A DNA stretch of 64,000 nt from an uncultured Tateyamaria sp. (GCA_947501275.1 CANMVD010000001.1:1736001-1800000); one strand, 5' to 3'. Shown: positions 16,671-26,153, counted from the first letter of the stretch. Notes: generated from the sequence alone by a model not told the origin. Translations and numbers: made by a program.

Positions 16671-18203
16671 ATGACGACAACTCTCGCTCTTTCCGACGAT
16701 CAGGCCGCCGCTTTCGACAGTGTCACCGAGATGCTGCGCGGGGCGGGCATTGACCTTGACGATGCGCTGTTGATGCCGCCGAAATCCACGGCAACCTCTG
16801 TGATGGCAATCACGGGCAAAGCCGGTTCGGGCAAGACGATGTTGCTCAGCGAGATGTATAAGGCTCTGGAATCAGCCGGGGTAGAAGTGGTGTCGGGCGA
16901 TTATGAGTCCCGCAAGCGGCGAGACAAACGCACGCTGGCGATCTTGGCTCCTACGAACAAGGCGGCCAGTGTTTTGCGCTTTCGCGGGGTGCCTGCCACG
17001 ACGATTCACCGCATTCTGTACACGCCGGTCTATGATCCCGAATACGAACGCATCGCGGAATGGCTGGCCGGAAACGGTGACCGCCCAGAAGTCGAAGGGC
17101 TGACGGAGTTGGCCCTGGATCGCGCGCATGCTTTTTATCAGACAAACAAATCCATCCCCGGCGCACTGGCGGCTGCTGGTTTGCGTGGGTCTGACTTCAT
17201 CACTGGATGGAAACGGCGCGAAGAGCCGCTGGATATCGGTTTTATCGACGAAGCCTCGATGCTGGACGACAAGCAGTTCGAAGACCTTAAGGAGATATTT
17301 CCCACTCTCCTGCTGTTTGGTGATCCCGCCCAGCTTGCGCCTGTGAACCAGTCGGGAACCATGGTGTTCGAAAAACTGCCCAAAACGCGGGTGATGCATC
17401 TGGGGCGCATCCACAGACAGGCCGCGGACAATCCGATCCTCGATCTGGCGCATGCACTGGCTGATCCCGATGTCGATTTCTACCGATTTGAAAAGATGGT
17501 GGAGGAAGCCGCTGCCAAGGATGAGCGTGTCGTCTGGGGCCAACGGGTCGAAGTTGATCTGATGGCGCGCAGTCCTGTGCTGGTCTGGCGCAACGCAACT
17601 CGTATTCGTCTGATCAATGCATTCAGGTCTGTTTATGACGCGCCCGATGACCGTCTTCTCGAGGGCGAGCCGCTGATCTGTGATGGGCTTGAATTACCGC
17701 TCAAGCATCGCAAAAAGCGGCTGGACCTCGAAGCGCGCGGATTGATCAAGGGCGCACAGGTGATCTTTCTCGGAGAGGGGCGCAAGCCGGGCTTTTCGCG
17801 GTTGCACGTGATGGGTGCAGAGGATCCACAAGTCTCGGCAGCGTCCATTGTCAAAATCGAAAAACCTGACGAGGAAGAGCCGTTCATCCCCTTTGCCGCG
17901 CGCATGGGAGCCACGTTCCTGCACGGAGCGGCTGTCACGATCCACAAAGCCCAAGGGAGTCAGTGGGACACGGTGCAAGTCTTTGCCCCTGATCTTTATG
18001 CCGCCGCCCGGATGGGGCGCAGTGAGGCAGGGCAGCCCTTGTGGAAACGGTTGGCTTACGTCGCCATCACGCGGGCGCAGGAACGGTTGATCTGGGTGGT
18101 GCGCAATCGGCTGTCTAAACCCGAAGCACCGCTGGCCATTGACGATTTGCGCAGCACGCCTGCGGCACCTTTGACACTGGATGCCACTGAACCCGAGATG
18201 TGA
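16671..18203 (+). CDS. RecD/Dda-like superfamily 1 DNA helicase
   Basis: The 510-residue protein is a stand-alone SF1 helicase. The Walker A loop is ITGKAGSGKTML near residues 46-57. Motif Ia is LAPTNKAASVLR, Walker B is FIDEASMLD near residues 196-204, and motif III is FGDPAQLAPV. The C-terminal half holds AVTIHKAQGSQWDTV and AYVAITRAQERL, the UvrD/RecD family motifs V and VI. No nuclease or RecBC partner is adjacent. Processing of replication or repair intermediates is the family role. It follows luxI by 106 bp with a hairpin between, so it is probably independent of quorum sensing. Confidence 0.85.
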   Translation: MTTTLALSDDQAAAFDSVTEMLRGAGIDLDDALLMPPKSTATSVMAITGKAGSGKTMLLSEMYKALESAGVEVVSGDYESRKRRDKRTLAILAPTNKAASVLRFRGVPATTIHRILYTPVYDPEYERIAEWLAGNGDRPEVEGLTELALDRAHAFYQTNKSIPGALAAAGLRGSDFITGWKRREEPLDIGFIDEASMLDDKQFEDLKEIFPTLLLFGDPAQLAPVNQSGTMVFEKLPKTRVMHLGRIHRQAADNPILDLAHALADPDVDFYRFEKMVEEAAAKDERVVWGQRVEVDLMARSPVLVWRNATRIRLINAFRSVYDAPDDRLLEGEPLICDGLELPLKHRKKRLDLEARGLIKGAQVIFLGEGRKPGFSRLHVMGAEDPQVSAASIVKIEKPDEEEPFIPFAARMGATFLHGAAVTIHKAQGSQWDTVQVFAPDLYAAARMGRSEAGQPLWKRLAYVAITRAQERLIWVVRNRLSKPEAPLAIDDLRSTPAAPLTLDATEPEM

Positions 18204-18254
18204 TGCGAGTGGCCGGCAGATCGCTCAAGTGCCGTCAGAAACGCGACTAGTCGT

Positions 18255-19010
18255 CTAATTCCGCAGCAGTGAAAACGCTGCAGATGCGCCCCAACCTGCA
18301 AAGATTGCAATGGCAAGTGACATCAGCCCGTAGATCACCGGCTGTTCGCGGCTCAAGTTGTACAACCACCGCTCCAACCCGACTTTGTGCACGTCAATCG
18401 AGGTCTCGTATTCAGAGATAACTTCACCCTCACGCGTCAGGTAAATTCGTGTCTGATACGCGCCTTCTGTCAAGGCGGCAGGCAATTCGATGCGGGTGCG
18501 GAACAGGGTTTCACTGTCGACCACAACCTGTCCTTCCAGCAGTTGGAAATTGCCGGATCCTTCGCGAATTCGGATCAAAGCGTTCACATAGGCGCTGGCG
18601 TCAATGACGGATGTGGGCGTGCCGATGGACTGGATCATGCTGGGCACGGAAACCTTGTGGCGCAGGTTTTCTCGGATGCTTAGAACCTCATCGAACGCAG
18701 CACTTGTGGCAACGGCATAGTAACTGGGCGCAGCCTCAATCTCGACCCCGTCCGTATTGACCCAGATGCCAAATCGACGTTCTTTGCGCCGGACTGTTAC
18801 TGGCACAGAGGGGCCTGCAATGGTCACGATGACACCCAGCTCGCCATCAGGAATGGGGGATTCGCGCTTGACGGCACCAAAAATGAATATCTCTGATCCG
18901 TTGAAATTCGTGGTGATGGCCACTTCGTCCTGGCTCAGGCCAAGGACAACCTCTTCGCTGGATACAGCGGCGGGGAGCAGCAAAAGGATGATAGCAAACA
19001 GGACGCGCAT
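18255..19010 (-). CDS. TIGR02186 family exported membrane protein
   Basis: The 251-residue protein has an N-terminal signal sequence (residues 1-18, MRVLFAIILLLLPAAVSSE). A beta-rich periplasmic region follows, and one C-terminal helix near residues 224-246 would anchor it in the inner membrane. This layout and length match the TIGR02186 family of alphaproteobacteria, usually encoded beside TauE/SafE exporters, as here. The ATG shares its A with the stop of the upstream tauE-like gene (TGATG), so the two are translationally coupled. A joint role in exporting a sulfur-containing anion is inferred only from that pairing. Confidence 0.8.
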   Translation of the reverse strand: MRVLFAIILLLLPAAVSSEEVVLGLSQDEVAITTNFNGSEIFIFGAVKRESPIPDGELGVIVTIAGPSVPVTVRRKERRFGIWVNTDGVEIEAAPSYYAVATSAAFDEVLSIRENLRHKVSVPSMIQSIGTPTSVIDASAYVNALIRIREGSGNFQLLEGQVVVDSETLFRTRIELPAALTEGAYQTRIYLTREGEVISEYETSIDVHKVGLERWLYNLSREQPVIYGLMSLAIAIFAGWGASAAFSLLRN

Positions 19011-19927
19011 CAGTGTCCCCCCGCTGCGCCAAGCGAGAACAGTTCCGAAGGCATGACGAGCAAGTCAAAGGCGAGCTTGCCACACACTGCAAGCACCATC
19101 ATCGCCAGCAGGATACGCAGCTGTTCGGCTTTCATCCGCACCCCGATCCGGGTGCCGATCTGCGCACCGATGACGCCGCCAAGCAACAGCAGCACGGCCA
19201 ATACAACATCGACGGTATAGTTCGTTGTTGCGTGCAGCATCGTGGTGAATGCAGTCACAAAAATGATCTGAAAAAGAGATGTGCCGACAACGACTTTGGT
19301 CGGCATGCCAAGCAAATAGATCATGGCTGGCACCATGATAAAACCACCGCCAACACCCATAATGGCTGCCAACACACCAACGCACAGCCCAACCAACAAC
19401 GGCGGAATGACCGAGATATAGAGCCCGGACACCCGGAACCGCATCTTGAACGGCAGTTTGTGGATCCAGTTGTGTTTCTTGCGTTTTGGTACTGCGCCGC
19501 CCTTGGCGGTTTTGCGAATGGCATTCAGGCTTTCGATGAACATCAGCCCGCCGATCACGCCAAGGAAAACAACGTAGCACAGCCGCACCAGCAGATCGAC
19601 TTGTCCCTGAGCCTTAAGGTAGTTGAACAACACCACACCCAAGGCAGCGCCGATCAAGCCCCCGATCAGCAGCACGACCCCCATCCTGAGGTCCACCGTT
19701 TTGCGCTTGAAATGGGCCAGCACGCCGGAAAAGGACGAGGCAACGATCTGGTTTGCTTCCGTCGCAACGGCCACTGCAGGCGGGATGCCGATAAAGAACA
19801 AAAGTGGCGTCATGAGGAATCCACCGCCAACGCCAAACATGCCGGACAAAATGCCCACCATTCCGCCCAAGCCCAAGAGCAGGAAGGCGTTGACCGATAC
19901 CTCGGCAATGGGCAGGTAGATTTGCAT
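19010..19927 (-). CDS. Sulfite exporter TauE/SafE family permease
   Basis: This 305-residue protein has about eight hydrophobic helices in two halves. Each half carries a TauE/SafE glycine-rich motif: GMFGVGGGFLMTPLL near residues 29-43 and AIMGVGGGFIMVPAMIYL in the second half. Family members move sulfite, sulfoacetate or other small organic anions across the inner membrane. The basic stretch GGAVPKRKKHNW lies in the central cytoplasmic loop. Its gene leads a two-gene unit with the TIGR02186 protein. The substrate is not determined by the sequence; no sulfur-oxidation genes are in the window. Confidence 0.85.
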   Translation of the reverse strand: MQIYLPIAEVSVNAFLLLGLGGMVGILSGMFGVGGGFLMTPLLFFIGIPPAVAVATEANQIVASSFSGVLAHFKRKTVDLRMGVVLLIGGLIGAALGVVLFNYLKAQGQVDLLVRLCYVVFLGVIGGLMFIESLNAIRKTAKGGAVPKRKKHNWIHKLPFKMRFRVSGLYISVIPPLLVGLCVGVLAAIMGVGGGFIMVPAMIYLLGMPTKVVVGTSLFQIIFVTAFTTMLHATTNYTVDVVLAVLLLLGGVIGAQIGTRIGVRMKAEQLRILLAMMVLAVCGKLAFDLLVMPSELFSLGAAGGH

Positions 19928-19965
19928 GAGCCCTGTTAGGACGGTGCGCCCCCGGAAATCAAGGC

Positions 19966-19996
19966 GTCACGCTGCCGCGCAGCAAACTGGCGTGAC
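19966..19996. repeat. Nested inverted repeat between the ABC operon and the TauE gene
   Basis: GTCACGC (19966-19972) pairs with GCGTGAC (19990-19996), and a smaller GCTGC/GCAGC stem is nested inside. It lies about 90 bp past the last gene of the minus-strand ABC operon, so it may act as its terminator. No T-run is evident. Confidence 0.35.
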
Positions 19997-20083
19997 TATT
20001 GTGGGGAATCTGGACCTAAATCACGCCGTTCCACATATCTGACCCGGATTTGTCGCTGAACGCGACGCCGTATTTCGCAAGGG

Positions 20084-21058
20084 TCAGCGTTCCTTGACGT
20101 ATGGCTCACCCCCGGCGCGCGGCGGAATCGCTTTGCCGACAAAGCCAGCCAGAATCACAACGGTCAAAATGTAGGGCAGTGCGTCCAGCAATTGCACCTG
20201 TACCTTGAAGCCCAAGGCGCCCTCGATGATGTCTGGACGAAGGGCAATGGCTTGCAAGTATCCAAACAGCAATGTGGCCCACAATGCATGCCACGGGCGC
20301 CACTTGGCAAAGATCAGCGCGGCCAAGGCGATAAAGCCGCGCCCGGCCGTCATGTCTTTGACAAAGCCCGCTTGCAGGCCTGTGGCAAGATAGGCCCCCG
20401 CGATGCCGCACAGGATGCCGCAGATCCCGACAGCTACAAAGCGCAAGCCAACCACGGATACACCCGCCGTATCGACGGCTGCCGGATTTTCGCCAACCGC
20501 ACGCAGGCGCAACCCGAACCGTGTGCGAAACAGAATGTACCACGTGCCCGGCACACAGAGCAGCGCGACATAGACAAGGATGGAATGACCCGAGATCAGT
20601 TCTGCATAGATCGGTCCGACAACAGGCACCGCGCTGAATGCGTCAGCGAAGGGCAGCGTGATGGGGCCGAAACGGCCACCGTCTGTCAAAGAGGGCGTGC
20701 GCCCGCCCTGACTGAACCAGTCCTGCGCAATCAGGACTGTCATGCCCGCGGCGAGGAAGTTGATCGCAACACCCGAGATCAGTTGATTGCCGCGAAACGT
20801 GATTGACGCAAGCCCGTGCACAGCCGACAGCACCAGCGAGGCTCCAATCCCGGCCAACAAACCGAGCCACACATTGCCAGACACGGCAGCTATGGCAGCG
20901 GAAAAGAAAGCAGCGGCCAGCATTTTGCCTTCAAGGCCGATGTCAAAAATACCTGCGCGTTCAGAAAACAGGCCCGCAAGGCAGGCCAGCAACAGCGGCA
21001 CCGCCAAACGCAGTGTTGTGTCGAGGACCGTGAGATCAAAGAGGGCGAGGAAGTTCAT
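20084..21058 (-). CDS. ABC transporter permease, BMP/nucleoside type (second permease)
   Basis: The 324-residue protein has eight to ten hydrophobic helices and belongs to the branched-chain/sugar-type permease family (BPD_transp_2). It has the family segment RTRFGLRLRAVGENPAAVDTAG near residues 177-198, whose charged loop contacts the ATPase. It corresponds to the second permease of PnrA/BmpA nucleoside importers. It is the last gene of the four-gene operon, 4 bp after the first permease. In the membrane it should pair with that permease to form the nucleoside channel. Confidence 0.88.
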   Translation of the reverse strand: MNFLALFDLTVLDTTLRLAVPLLLACLAGLFSERAGIFDIGLEGKMLAAAFFSAAIAAVSGNVWLGLLAGIGASLVLSAVHGLASITFRGNQLISGVAINFLAAGMTVLIAQDWFSQGGRTPSLTDGGRFGPITLPFADAFSAVPVVGPIYAELISGHSILVYVALLCVPGTWYILFRTRFGLRLRAVGENPAAVDTAGVSVVGLRFVAVGICGILCGIAGAYLATGLQAGFVKDMTAGRGFIALAALIFAKWRPWHALWATLLFGYLQAIALRPDIIEGALGFKVQVQLLDALPYILTVVILAGFVGKAIPPRAGGEPYVKER

Positions 21059-21062
21059 ATTA

Positions 21063-22178
21063 TTACTCCGCCGCTTTTACATCTTTGCTCCGCGCCGAGC
21101 GCAGGGCCAGAAAGATGCGTTCCAGTGGCATGCGCACCATGTTGTCGAGCGCACCGGTAAACAGGATCACAAGCGCCTGGATAACCACGATCAACTCACG
21201 TGGGATACTTGTCCAAAGCGCAAGTTCGGCCCCTCCCTGATACAGGAACCCAAACAGGATTGCGGCGAGGAAGACGCCAAAGGGATGACTGCGCCCCATC
21301 AAGGCGACAGCGATGCCGATAAACCCGGCACCTTCGACGGCGTTCAGCACCAGACGTTCTGCTTCGCCCATGACATTATTGATGGCCATCATGCCCGCCA
21401 GCCCGCCCGAGATCAGCATCGCGATCATTGTGATGCGCACCGACCCTATGCCTGCATATTTCGCCGCCCTTCCGGATTTCCCGTATGATCGGATTTCGAG
21501 TCCCAATGGCGTGCGCCAGATCAGGAGCCAGACGAGAACGCAGGCAATGAGCGCAATGATCAGAGAGACGTTGGCCGGGGCAGCCTTCGAAAAGGCAATA
21601 CCAAAGGGAGCCAGAAGGTCGTGCAGCGAGGGCAGGTGCACTGCTTCGGGAAAGCGCGCTGTGGCCGGGTCCATGGCACCCTTGGGGCGCAACTGGTTGA
21701 CCAGCATGTAGTTCAGAACGGCCGCAGCTATGAAGTTGAACATGATGGTGGTGATGACGATGTGGCTGCCGCGCTTGGCTTGCAGATAGGCCGGAACAGC
21801 CGCCCATACGGCCCCAAAGAGCGCCGCCCCCAGCGTGGCTGCGATTATCGCTATGCTCCAATGCGGCCAGTCTACAAAAAGCAGGACAAGCGCTACGCCC
21901 AGACCGCCGAGCATCGCCTGACCTTCACCGCCGATGTTGAACAGCCCAGCATGGAATGCCACGGCCACGGCCAGCCCTGTAAACATGAAGTTGGTCGCGT
22001 AATAAAGCGTGTAACCCCAACCGTAGGTCGAACCAAGAGCGCCCGTGATCATCAGGTTGACGGCTGCGACGGGGTCTTCGCCAATGGCGAGGATCACAAG
22101 GGCGGACAGGATGGCCGCAAGGATCAGCGAGATAAGAGGGACAAGGACCACCTCGGCCCATTTGGGCATCACGTCCAT
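21063..22178 (-). CDS. ABC transporter permease, BMP/nucleoside type (first permease)
   Basis: The 371-residue protein has about ten hydrophobic helices. The family loop RTPLGLEIRSYGKSGRAAKYAG lies near residues 222-243 and GGEGQAMLGGLG near residues 84-95. It is longer than its partner permease, as is usual for this importer class. ATG 22178 was used; an alternative ATG three codons in is equally possible. It is separated from the ATPase gene by a 145-bp gap with no gene. It follows that gene on the minus strand and is followed closely by the second permease. Confidence 0.88.
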   Translation of the reverse strand: MDVMPKWAEVVLVPLISLILAAILSALVILAIGEDPVAAVNLMITGALGSTYGWGYTLYYATNFMFTGLAVAVAFHAGLFNIGGEGQAMLGGLGVALVLLFVDWPHWSIAIIAATLGAALFGAVWAAVPAYLQAKRGSHIVITTIMFNFIAAAVLNYMLVNQLRPKGAMDPATARFPEAVHLPSLHDLLAPFGIAFSKAAPANVSLIIALIACVLVWLLIWRTPLGLEIRSYGKSGRAAKYAGIGSVRITMIAMLISGGLAGMMAINNVMGEAERLVLNAVEGAGFIGIAVALMGRSHPFGVFLAAILFGFLYQGGAELALWTSIPRELIVVIQALVILFTGALDNMVRMPLERIFLALRSARSKDVKAAE

Positions 22179-22323
22179 GTTTGGGTTCCGTTTTCTGAAT
22201 GAGTGCTGCGCACGTGCGATGTTTTATGGGGGCGTTCGCCATTGTCTCTCGGACCAATGGCGAGGCAATGGCTCACCCCCCGGCCTGTTCGGCCTCCCCC
22301 ATGGTATTTGAGGTCAGAAGAAA

Positions 22324-23844
22324 TCATGAAGACACCCCCGCCATGAGCAGTCCGAGTTCTTTTTCGTCTGTCTCCTTGGACTGCCGTTCGCCCATGATCT
22401 GCCCGTCAAACATGACGGCGACGCGGTCGGCGAGGCTGAGGATTTCTTCGAGTTCGACGGAGACAAGCAGGATCGCTTTGCCCTGGTCTCTGAGGGCGAC
22501 GATCTGTTGGTGGATGAATTCGATAGCGCCGATGTCTACGCCGCGTGTGGGTTGACCGACCAGCAGCAGATCCGGGTTGCGTTCGATTTCGCGGGCCAGC
22601 ACGATCTTTTGCTGGTTTCCACCCGAGAAATTCTTGGCCGCGAGATGCGGATGGGGGGGGCGCACATCGAAGCGGTCCATCTTTTCCTGCGTGTCTATGC
22701 GAATGGCAGCGTTGTTCATCAGGATGCCGGATTGGTAACGCGGGTCCCGGTGATAGCCAAAGGCGGTGTTTTCCCAAGCGGCAAAGTCCATGATCAGCCC
22801 TTCGCGCTGGCGGTCTTCCGGAACGTGGGCGATGCCTCGTTCGCGCCGGGATCGCCCATCAGAGTGTTTTCCGCTCAGATCAATGGGCTGGCCATTGAGG
22901 GTGATTGTCCCCGTTGCGTTGGCGTACCCGCCGAGCACTTCAAGCAATTCGGACTGCCCATTGCCCGCAACACCTGCGATGCCGAGGATTTCACCTGCGC
23001 GCACTTGCAAATTGATCCCTTTGACACGCTCCACCTTTTGTTCGTCCACCACCCGCAGGTTCTGGATGTCCAATACGACATCGCCGGGGGTGGCAGGCAC
23101 CTTGTCCACCTGCAACAGCACCTTGCGCCCGACCATGAGTTCAGCCAGATGTTCGGGGCTGGTTTCCGAGGTTTTAACCGTGGCCGTCATTTCACCACGT
23201 CGCATGACACTGACCGTGTCTGTGATATCCATGATCTCACGCAGTTTGTGCGTGATCAGGATGATTGTTTTGCCTTCTTCCTTGAGGCGGCCCAGAATGC
23301 GGAACAACTGGTCCGCTTCGGCGGGCGTCAGTACGCCGGTCGGCTCGTCCAGGATCAGGATGTTGGCCTGACGATAAAGCGCCTTTAGGATTTCGACGCG
23401 CTGCTGCATACCAACGCCGATTTCTTCGATGATCGCGTCGGGATCGACCTTGAGGTCGTATTCCTGTTCTAGTTCCAATAGGGTTTTGCGGGCCTTGGCC
23501 AGCGACGGTTTCAGCAGACCGCCGTCTTCTGCCCCAAGGATGATGTTTTCCAGAACGGTGAAGTTTTCCACCAGTTTGAAGTGCTGGAATACCATGCCGA
23601 TGCCTGCTGCGATGGCAGCCTGGCTGTCCGGGATCTCGGTTTTCTGGCCCGAGATAAAGACTTCGCCCGCGTCGGCTTTGTAAAAGCCATAGAGGATCGA
23701 CATGAGCGTGGATTTGCCCGCGCCGTTCTCACCGATAATGCCGTGGATGGTGCCCGGCATGACGCTGATCGAGATATCCTTGTTGGCCTGCACGGGGCCG
23801 AAGGCTTTGGAAATGCCTTTGAGTTCAATGGCGGGAGACGTCAT
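22324..23844 (-). CDS. ABC transporter ATPase, nucleoside/sugar type with two NBDs
   Basis: This 506-residue protein has two fused nucleotide-binding domains, as in sugar and nucleoside importers. The first has Walker A GENGAGKSTL near residues 37-46, a signature GVGMQQRVEI and Walker B LILDEPTGVL. The second has the usual degenerate Walker A (GVAGNGQSEL) but keeps the signature SGGNQQKIVLARE. It energises uptake through the two permeases downstream. It follows the BMP gene by 73 bp on the minus strand, so the order binding protein, ATPase, permease, permease is complete. Confidence 0.92.
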   Translation of the reverse strand: MTSPAIELKGISKAFGPVQANKDISISVMPGTIHGIIGENGAGKSTLMSILYGFYKADAGEVFISGQKTEIPDSQAAIAAGIGMVFQHFKLVENFTVLENIILGAEDGGLLKPSLAKARKTLLELEQEYDLKVDPDAIIEEIGVGMQQRVEILKALYRQANILILDEPTGVLTPAEADQLFRILGRLKEEGKTIILITHKLREIMDITDTVSVMRRGEMTATVKTSETSPEHLAELMVGRKVLLQVDKVPATPGDVVLDIQNLRVVDEQKVERVKGINLQVRAGEILGIAGVAGNGQSELLEVLGGYANATGTITLNGQPIDLSGKHSDGRSRRERGIAHVPEDRQREGLIMDFAAWENTAFGYHRDPRYQSGILMNNAAIRIDTQEKMDRFDVRPPHPHLAAKNFSGGNQQKIVLAREIERNPDLLLVGQPTRGVDIGAIEFIHQQIVALRDQGKAILLVSVELEEILSLADRVAVMFDGQIMGERQSKETDEKELGLLMAGVSS

Positions 23845-23917
23845 GTATGGGCCTTCGGTTGGAAAAGGGCCGCGCCACGGTCAACGCAGCGCGGCCCCTG
23901 TTTTCAGATCTCGTGGA

Positions 23918-24922
23918 TCAGAAGTCCAGAACGGGGCAGCTGTCGTTGGCGTAATAGGCCACAACTTCCAGATCGCCCGAAATGATCTTTTCGCGGGCTT
24001 CATCAACGGCGGCTTTCATCTCGTCGCTGACGAGGGGTGCGTTGTGCTCATCCAGCGCATAGCCCACACCGTCTTCAGCCAGACCCAGCGTTGTGAAACC
24101 GCCTGTTTCCATCGCTTCGCCGGCCTTCATCGAATCGTATACGGCCACGTCCACACGCTTCAGCATGGATGTCAGAACTTTGCCCGAGTGCAGGTAGTTC
24201 TGGTTGCTGTCTACACCGATGGACAGGATGTCTTCGTCGGCGGCTGTTTGCAGAACACCGACGCCTGTGCCGCCTGCAGCTGCATAGACAACATCTGCGC
24301 CCTGGCTGATTTGCGCTTTGGTCAGCTCAGACCCTTTTACGGGGTCATTCCATGCGGACGGCGTTGTGCCGGTCATGTTGGCGATGACCGTCGCGTCAGG
24401 GTTTACGGCCTTCACGCCTTGGGCGTAGCCGCAGCCAAAGTGGCGGATCAGCGGGATGTCCATGCCACCGATAAAGCCCACGGTGCCGGATTTCGATGCC
24501 ATACCGGCCATCATGCCCACCAGATAGGAACCCTGATGCTCCTGGAAACCGATCAGCTGCACGTTTGCAGGCACTTCGGGCATCCAGCCGTCGATGTTGA
24601 CGAACTTGGTGTCGGGATAGTCGGGCGCCACAACGCTGACCGGATCGGCAAAGGCAAAGCCAGTTGTGATCACAGGGTTTGCGCCTGCTTCAGCAAAACG
24701 GCGCAGAGCCTGTTCGCGTTGGGCTTCGGATTGCAGCTCGATTTCGCGGAAGGTGCCGCCGGTCTCTTCGGCCCAGCGTTGTGCACCGTTAAAGGCCGCT
24801 TCGTTGAAGGATTTGTCGAACTTGCCGCCAAGGTCGAAGATCAGTGCAGGTTCGGCCAGTGCCGCGCCGGCTGACAGCGCCATTGCAGCTGTCGCACCGA
24901 GGATTTTCTGCATCATGGTCAT
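23918..24922 (-). CDS. BMP-family (PnrA/BmpA-like) nucleoside-binding protein
   Basis: This 334-residue periplasmic protein starts with a signal peptide (cleavage after ALA, near residue 23). It then has LIFDLGGKFDKSFNEAAFNG, the BMP-family opening that lines the ligand pocket. YVGM-type repeats such as GSYLVGMMAGMASKSG and VVYAAAGGTGVGV are also typical. PnrA-like relatives bind purine or pyrimidine nucleosides. ATG 24922 is preceded by GGGAG at about 10 bp; two further ATGs lie just inside. It leads the operon, and deoD elsewhere in the window could process the imported nucleosides. Confidence 0.9.
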   Translation of the reverse strand: MTMMQKILGATAAMALSAGAALAEPALIFDLGGKFDKSFNEAAFNGAQRWAEETGGTFREIELQSEAQREQALRRFAEAGANPVITTGFAFADPVSVVAPDYPDTKFVNIDGWMPEVPANVQLIGFQEHQGSYLVGMMAGMASKSGTVGFIGGMDIPLIRHFGCGYAQGVKAVNPDATVIANMTGTTPSAWNDPVKGSELTKAQISQGADVVYAAAGGTGVGVLQTAADEDILSIGVDSNQNYLHSGKVLTSMLKRVDVAVYDSMKAGEAMETGGFTTLGLAEDGVGYALDEHNAPLVSDEMKAAVDEAREKIISGDLEVVAYYANDSCPVLDF

Positions 24923-25094
24923 GTGATGGTGTCTCCCGATTTTCATGGTTGGGGCAGGGGCAGCAGCGCCACTCACGCCCGGGGATCGCTATGATCTGAC
25001 GGATTAGGCCGCAGGGGCGCAGGCGGGTCAACCGCTTTTTAACCATTTGGCCCAGTCTGGGGGGCGCTGACCTAGGGGCATGATGAAGCCTTGG

Positions 25095-25115
25095 GCGGGG
25101 GCTGTCAGCCCCCGC
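25095..25115. terminator. GC-rich hairpin between rimI and the nucleoside importer operon
   Basis: GCGGGGGCT (25095-25103) and AGCCCCCGC (25107-25115) form a perfect 9-bp stem with a 3-nt loop. On the minus strand it begins 35 bp after the rimI stop. There is no clean T-run. It probably separates the tsaB/rimI transcript from the importer operon. Confidence 0.45.
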
Positions 25116-25149
25116 GTCGCCTGAACGGCGCCGCGTCCCCCGAGGATTT

Positions 25150-25569
25150 TTACGGAACAGAGACTGGGAGGGATGCGCGCAGCGTCAGCGCATCAGCCTT
25201 TGGCCCGGTGCGTTGGTAATAGTTTTTGCGCCGTGCAACGCATTCGAAGCCGAATTTTGCGTAAAGCGCGCGAGCCGCATGGTTGTCTGCCGCAACGTCC
25301 AGAAAGGCGGTTTGGGCCTTTTTTTGAGCCTGCGACATCCAGCTTTGCATCAGTTTTGCCCCAATCCCGCGTCCCTGTGCCTCTGCGAGCACGGCAATTG
25401 TCAACAGTTCAGCCTCGTCCGCGACAGCGCGCCAAAGTGCGAAGCCATCTGTATCGATTGTCAGGTGGGTGTGAGGTGCTGCGACAAGTGCCGCAATCTC
25501 CGCGCTGGTCCAGGGGCGCTCTTGAGTGAAGGCGCTGGCGTGAATCTTGGCAAGATCATCCGAGCTCAT
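25150..25569 (-). CDS. rimI: Ribosomal protein S18 alanine N-acetyltransferase-like GNAT enzyme
   Basis: The 139-residue protein is a GNAT acetyltransferase. The acetyl-CoA loop appears as AEAQGRGIGAKLM near residues 68-80 (QGRGIG). The later NHAARALYAKFGFECVARRKNYYQ matches the RimI C-terminal pattern. The location directly after tsaB is the common bacterial context for RimI, which acetylates the N-terminus of ribosomal protein S18. I set the start at ATG 25569, which overlaps the tsaB stop by four bases. The N-terminal FTQERPWTSAEI is RimI-like. Another acetylation target is possible. Confidence 0.85.
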   Translation of the reverse strand: MSSDDLAKIHASAFTQERPWTSAEIAALVAAPHTHLTIDTDGFALWRAVADEAELLTIAVLAEAQGRGIGAKLMQSWMSQAQKKAQTAFLDVAADNHAARALYAKFGFECVARRKNYYQRTGPKADALTLRASLPVSVP

Positions 25570-26153
25570 GTCAGGATCGTGGGGGCTGTATCGCTTGCGG
25601 GTGCGGCATCTGGTGCGCGCAGATAGAGCGGCGCCGGGGCTGGCGCAGGGTTTGGCCACAGGCTGAGTGCCTCCTGTGTGATCGCACCAGCCAGGTCGGC
25701 TGGCTCCGATTCGTCCGGGACTGTGCCAAAACGATCAACCAATTCGTCACGTGTTAGGAGTGCCGGGCCACCGGGCTGATCGACATAAAAGCTGTCGCGC
25801 GGGGCAGGGATGCAGATGGGTGCCGCCCCGTTTCGCAGGACCTTGCGTTGGGAAAACCCGTCCACGCCATATGCCGGAACGTCAAGGCCCAATGCCAAGC
25901 CGCGTGCAGCAGATACGCCGATGCGGATACCTGTGAAATTGCCCGGACCGATGCCAACTCCAAGCGCATCGAGGTCGTTCCACGCAGTGCCGTGCCGTGA
26001 CAGCAGATCTTCGAGCATGGGCACGAGGGCCTCGGCCTGGCCCCGAGCCATGGGCTCACCGATCTGTTCAAGGAGCGTTTCACCGCGACACAAAGCGGCA
26101 GCGCACCATGCGCCGGACGTGTCAAAGCCGAGGATCAGTGGTGACGTGTTCAT
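25566..26153 (-). CDS. tsaB: tRNA t6A biosynthesis protein TsaB
   Basis: The 195-residue protein is an ASKHA-fold partner of TsaD in making N6-threonylcarbamoyladenosine at position 37 of ANN-decoding tRNAs. It has the N-terminal ILGFDTSGAWCAAAL segment, then GVGIGPGNFTGIRIGVSAARGLALGLD near residues 65-91, which is diagnostic of TsaB. Its length is a little short at the C-terminus but within range. It is overlapped by the GFA-family gene upstream and by rimI downstream (ATGA-type junctions), so all three are probably one unit. Confidence 0.92.
   Translation of the reverse strand: MNTSPLILGFDTSGAWCAAALCRGETLLEQIGEPMARGQAEALVPMLEDLLSRHGTAWNDLDALGVGIGPGNFTGIRIGVSAARGLALGLDVPAYGVDGFSQRKVLRNGAAPICIPAPRDSFYVDQPGGPALLTRDELVDRFGTVPDESEPADLAGAITQEALSLWPNPAPAPAPLYLRAPDAAPASDTAPTILT

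Noticed and set aside
19013-19939. Frame of 308 codons opposite the TauE-like gene
   Set aside because: It is rich in His, Gln and Asp, the usual complement of a hydrophobic membrane protein gene, and shows no domain.
23702-24874. Frame of 390 codons opposite the BMP gene
   Set aside because: It is a shadow of the well-supported binding-protein gene and has cysteine- and histidine-rich nonsense composition.
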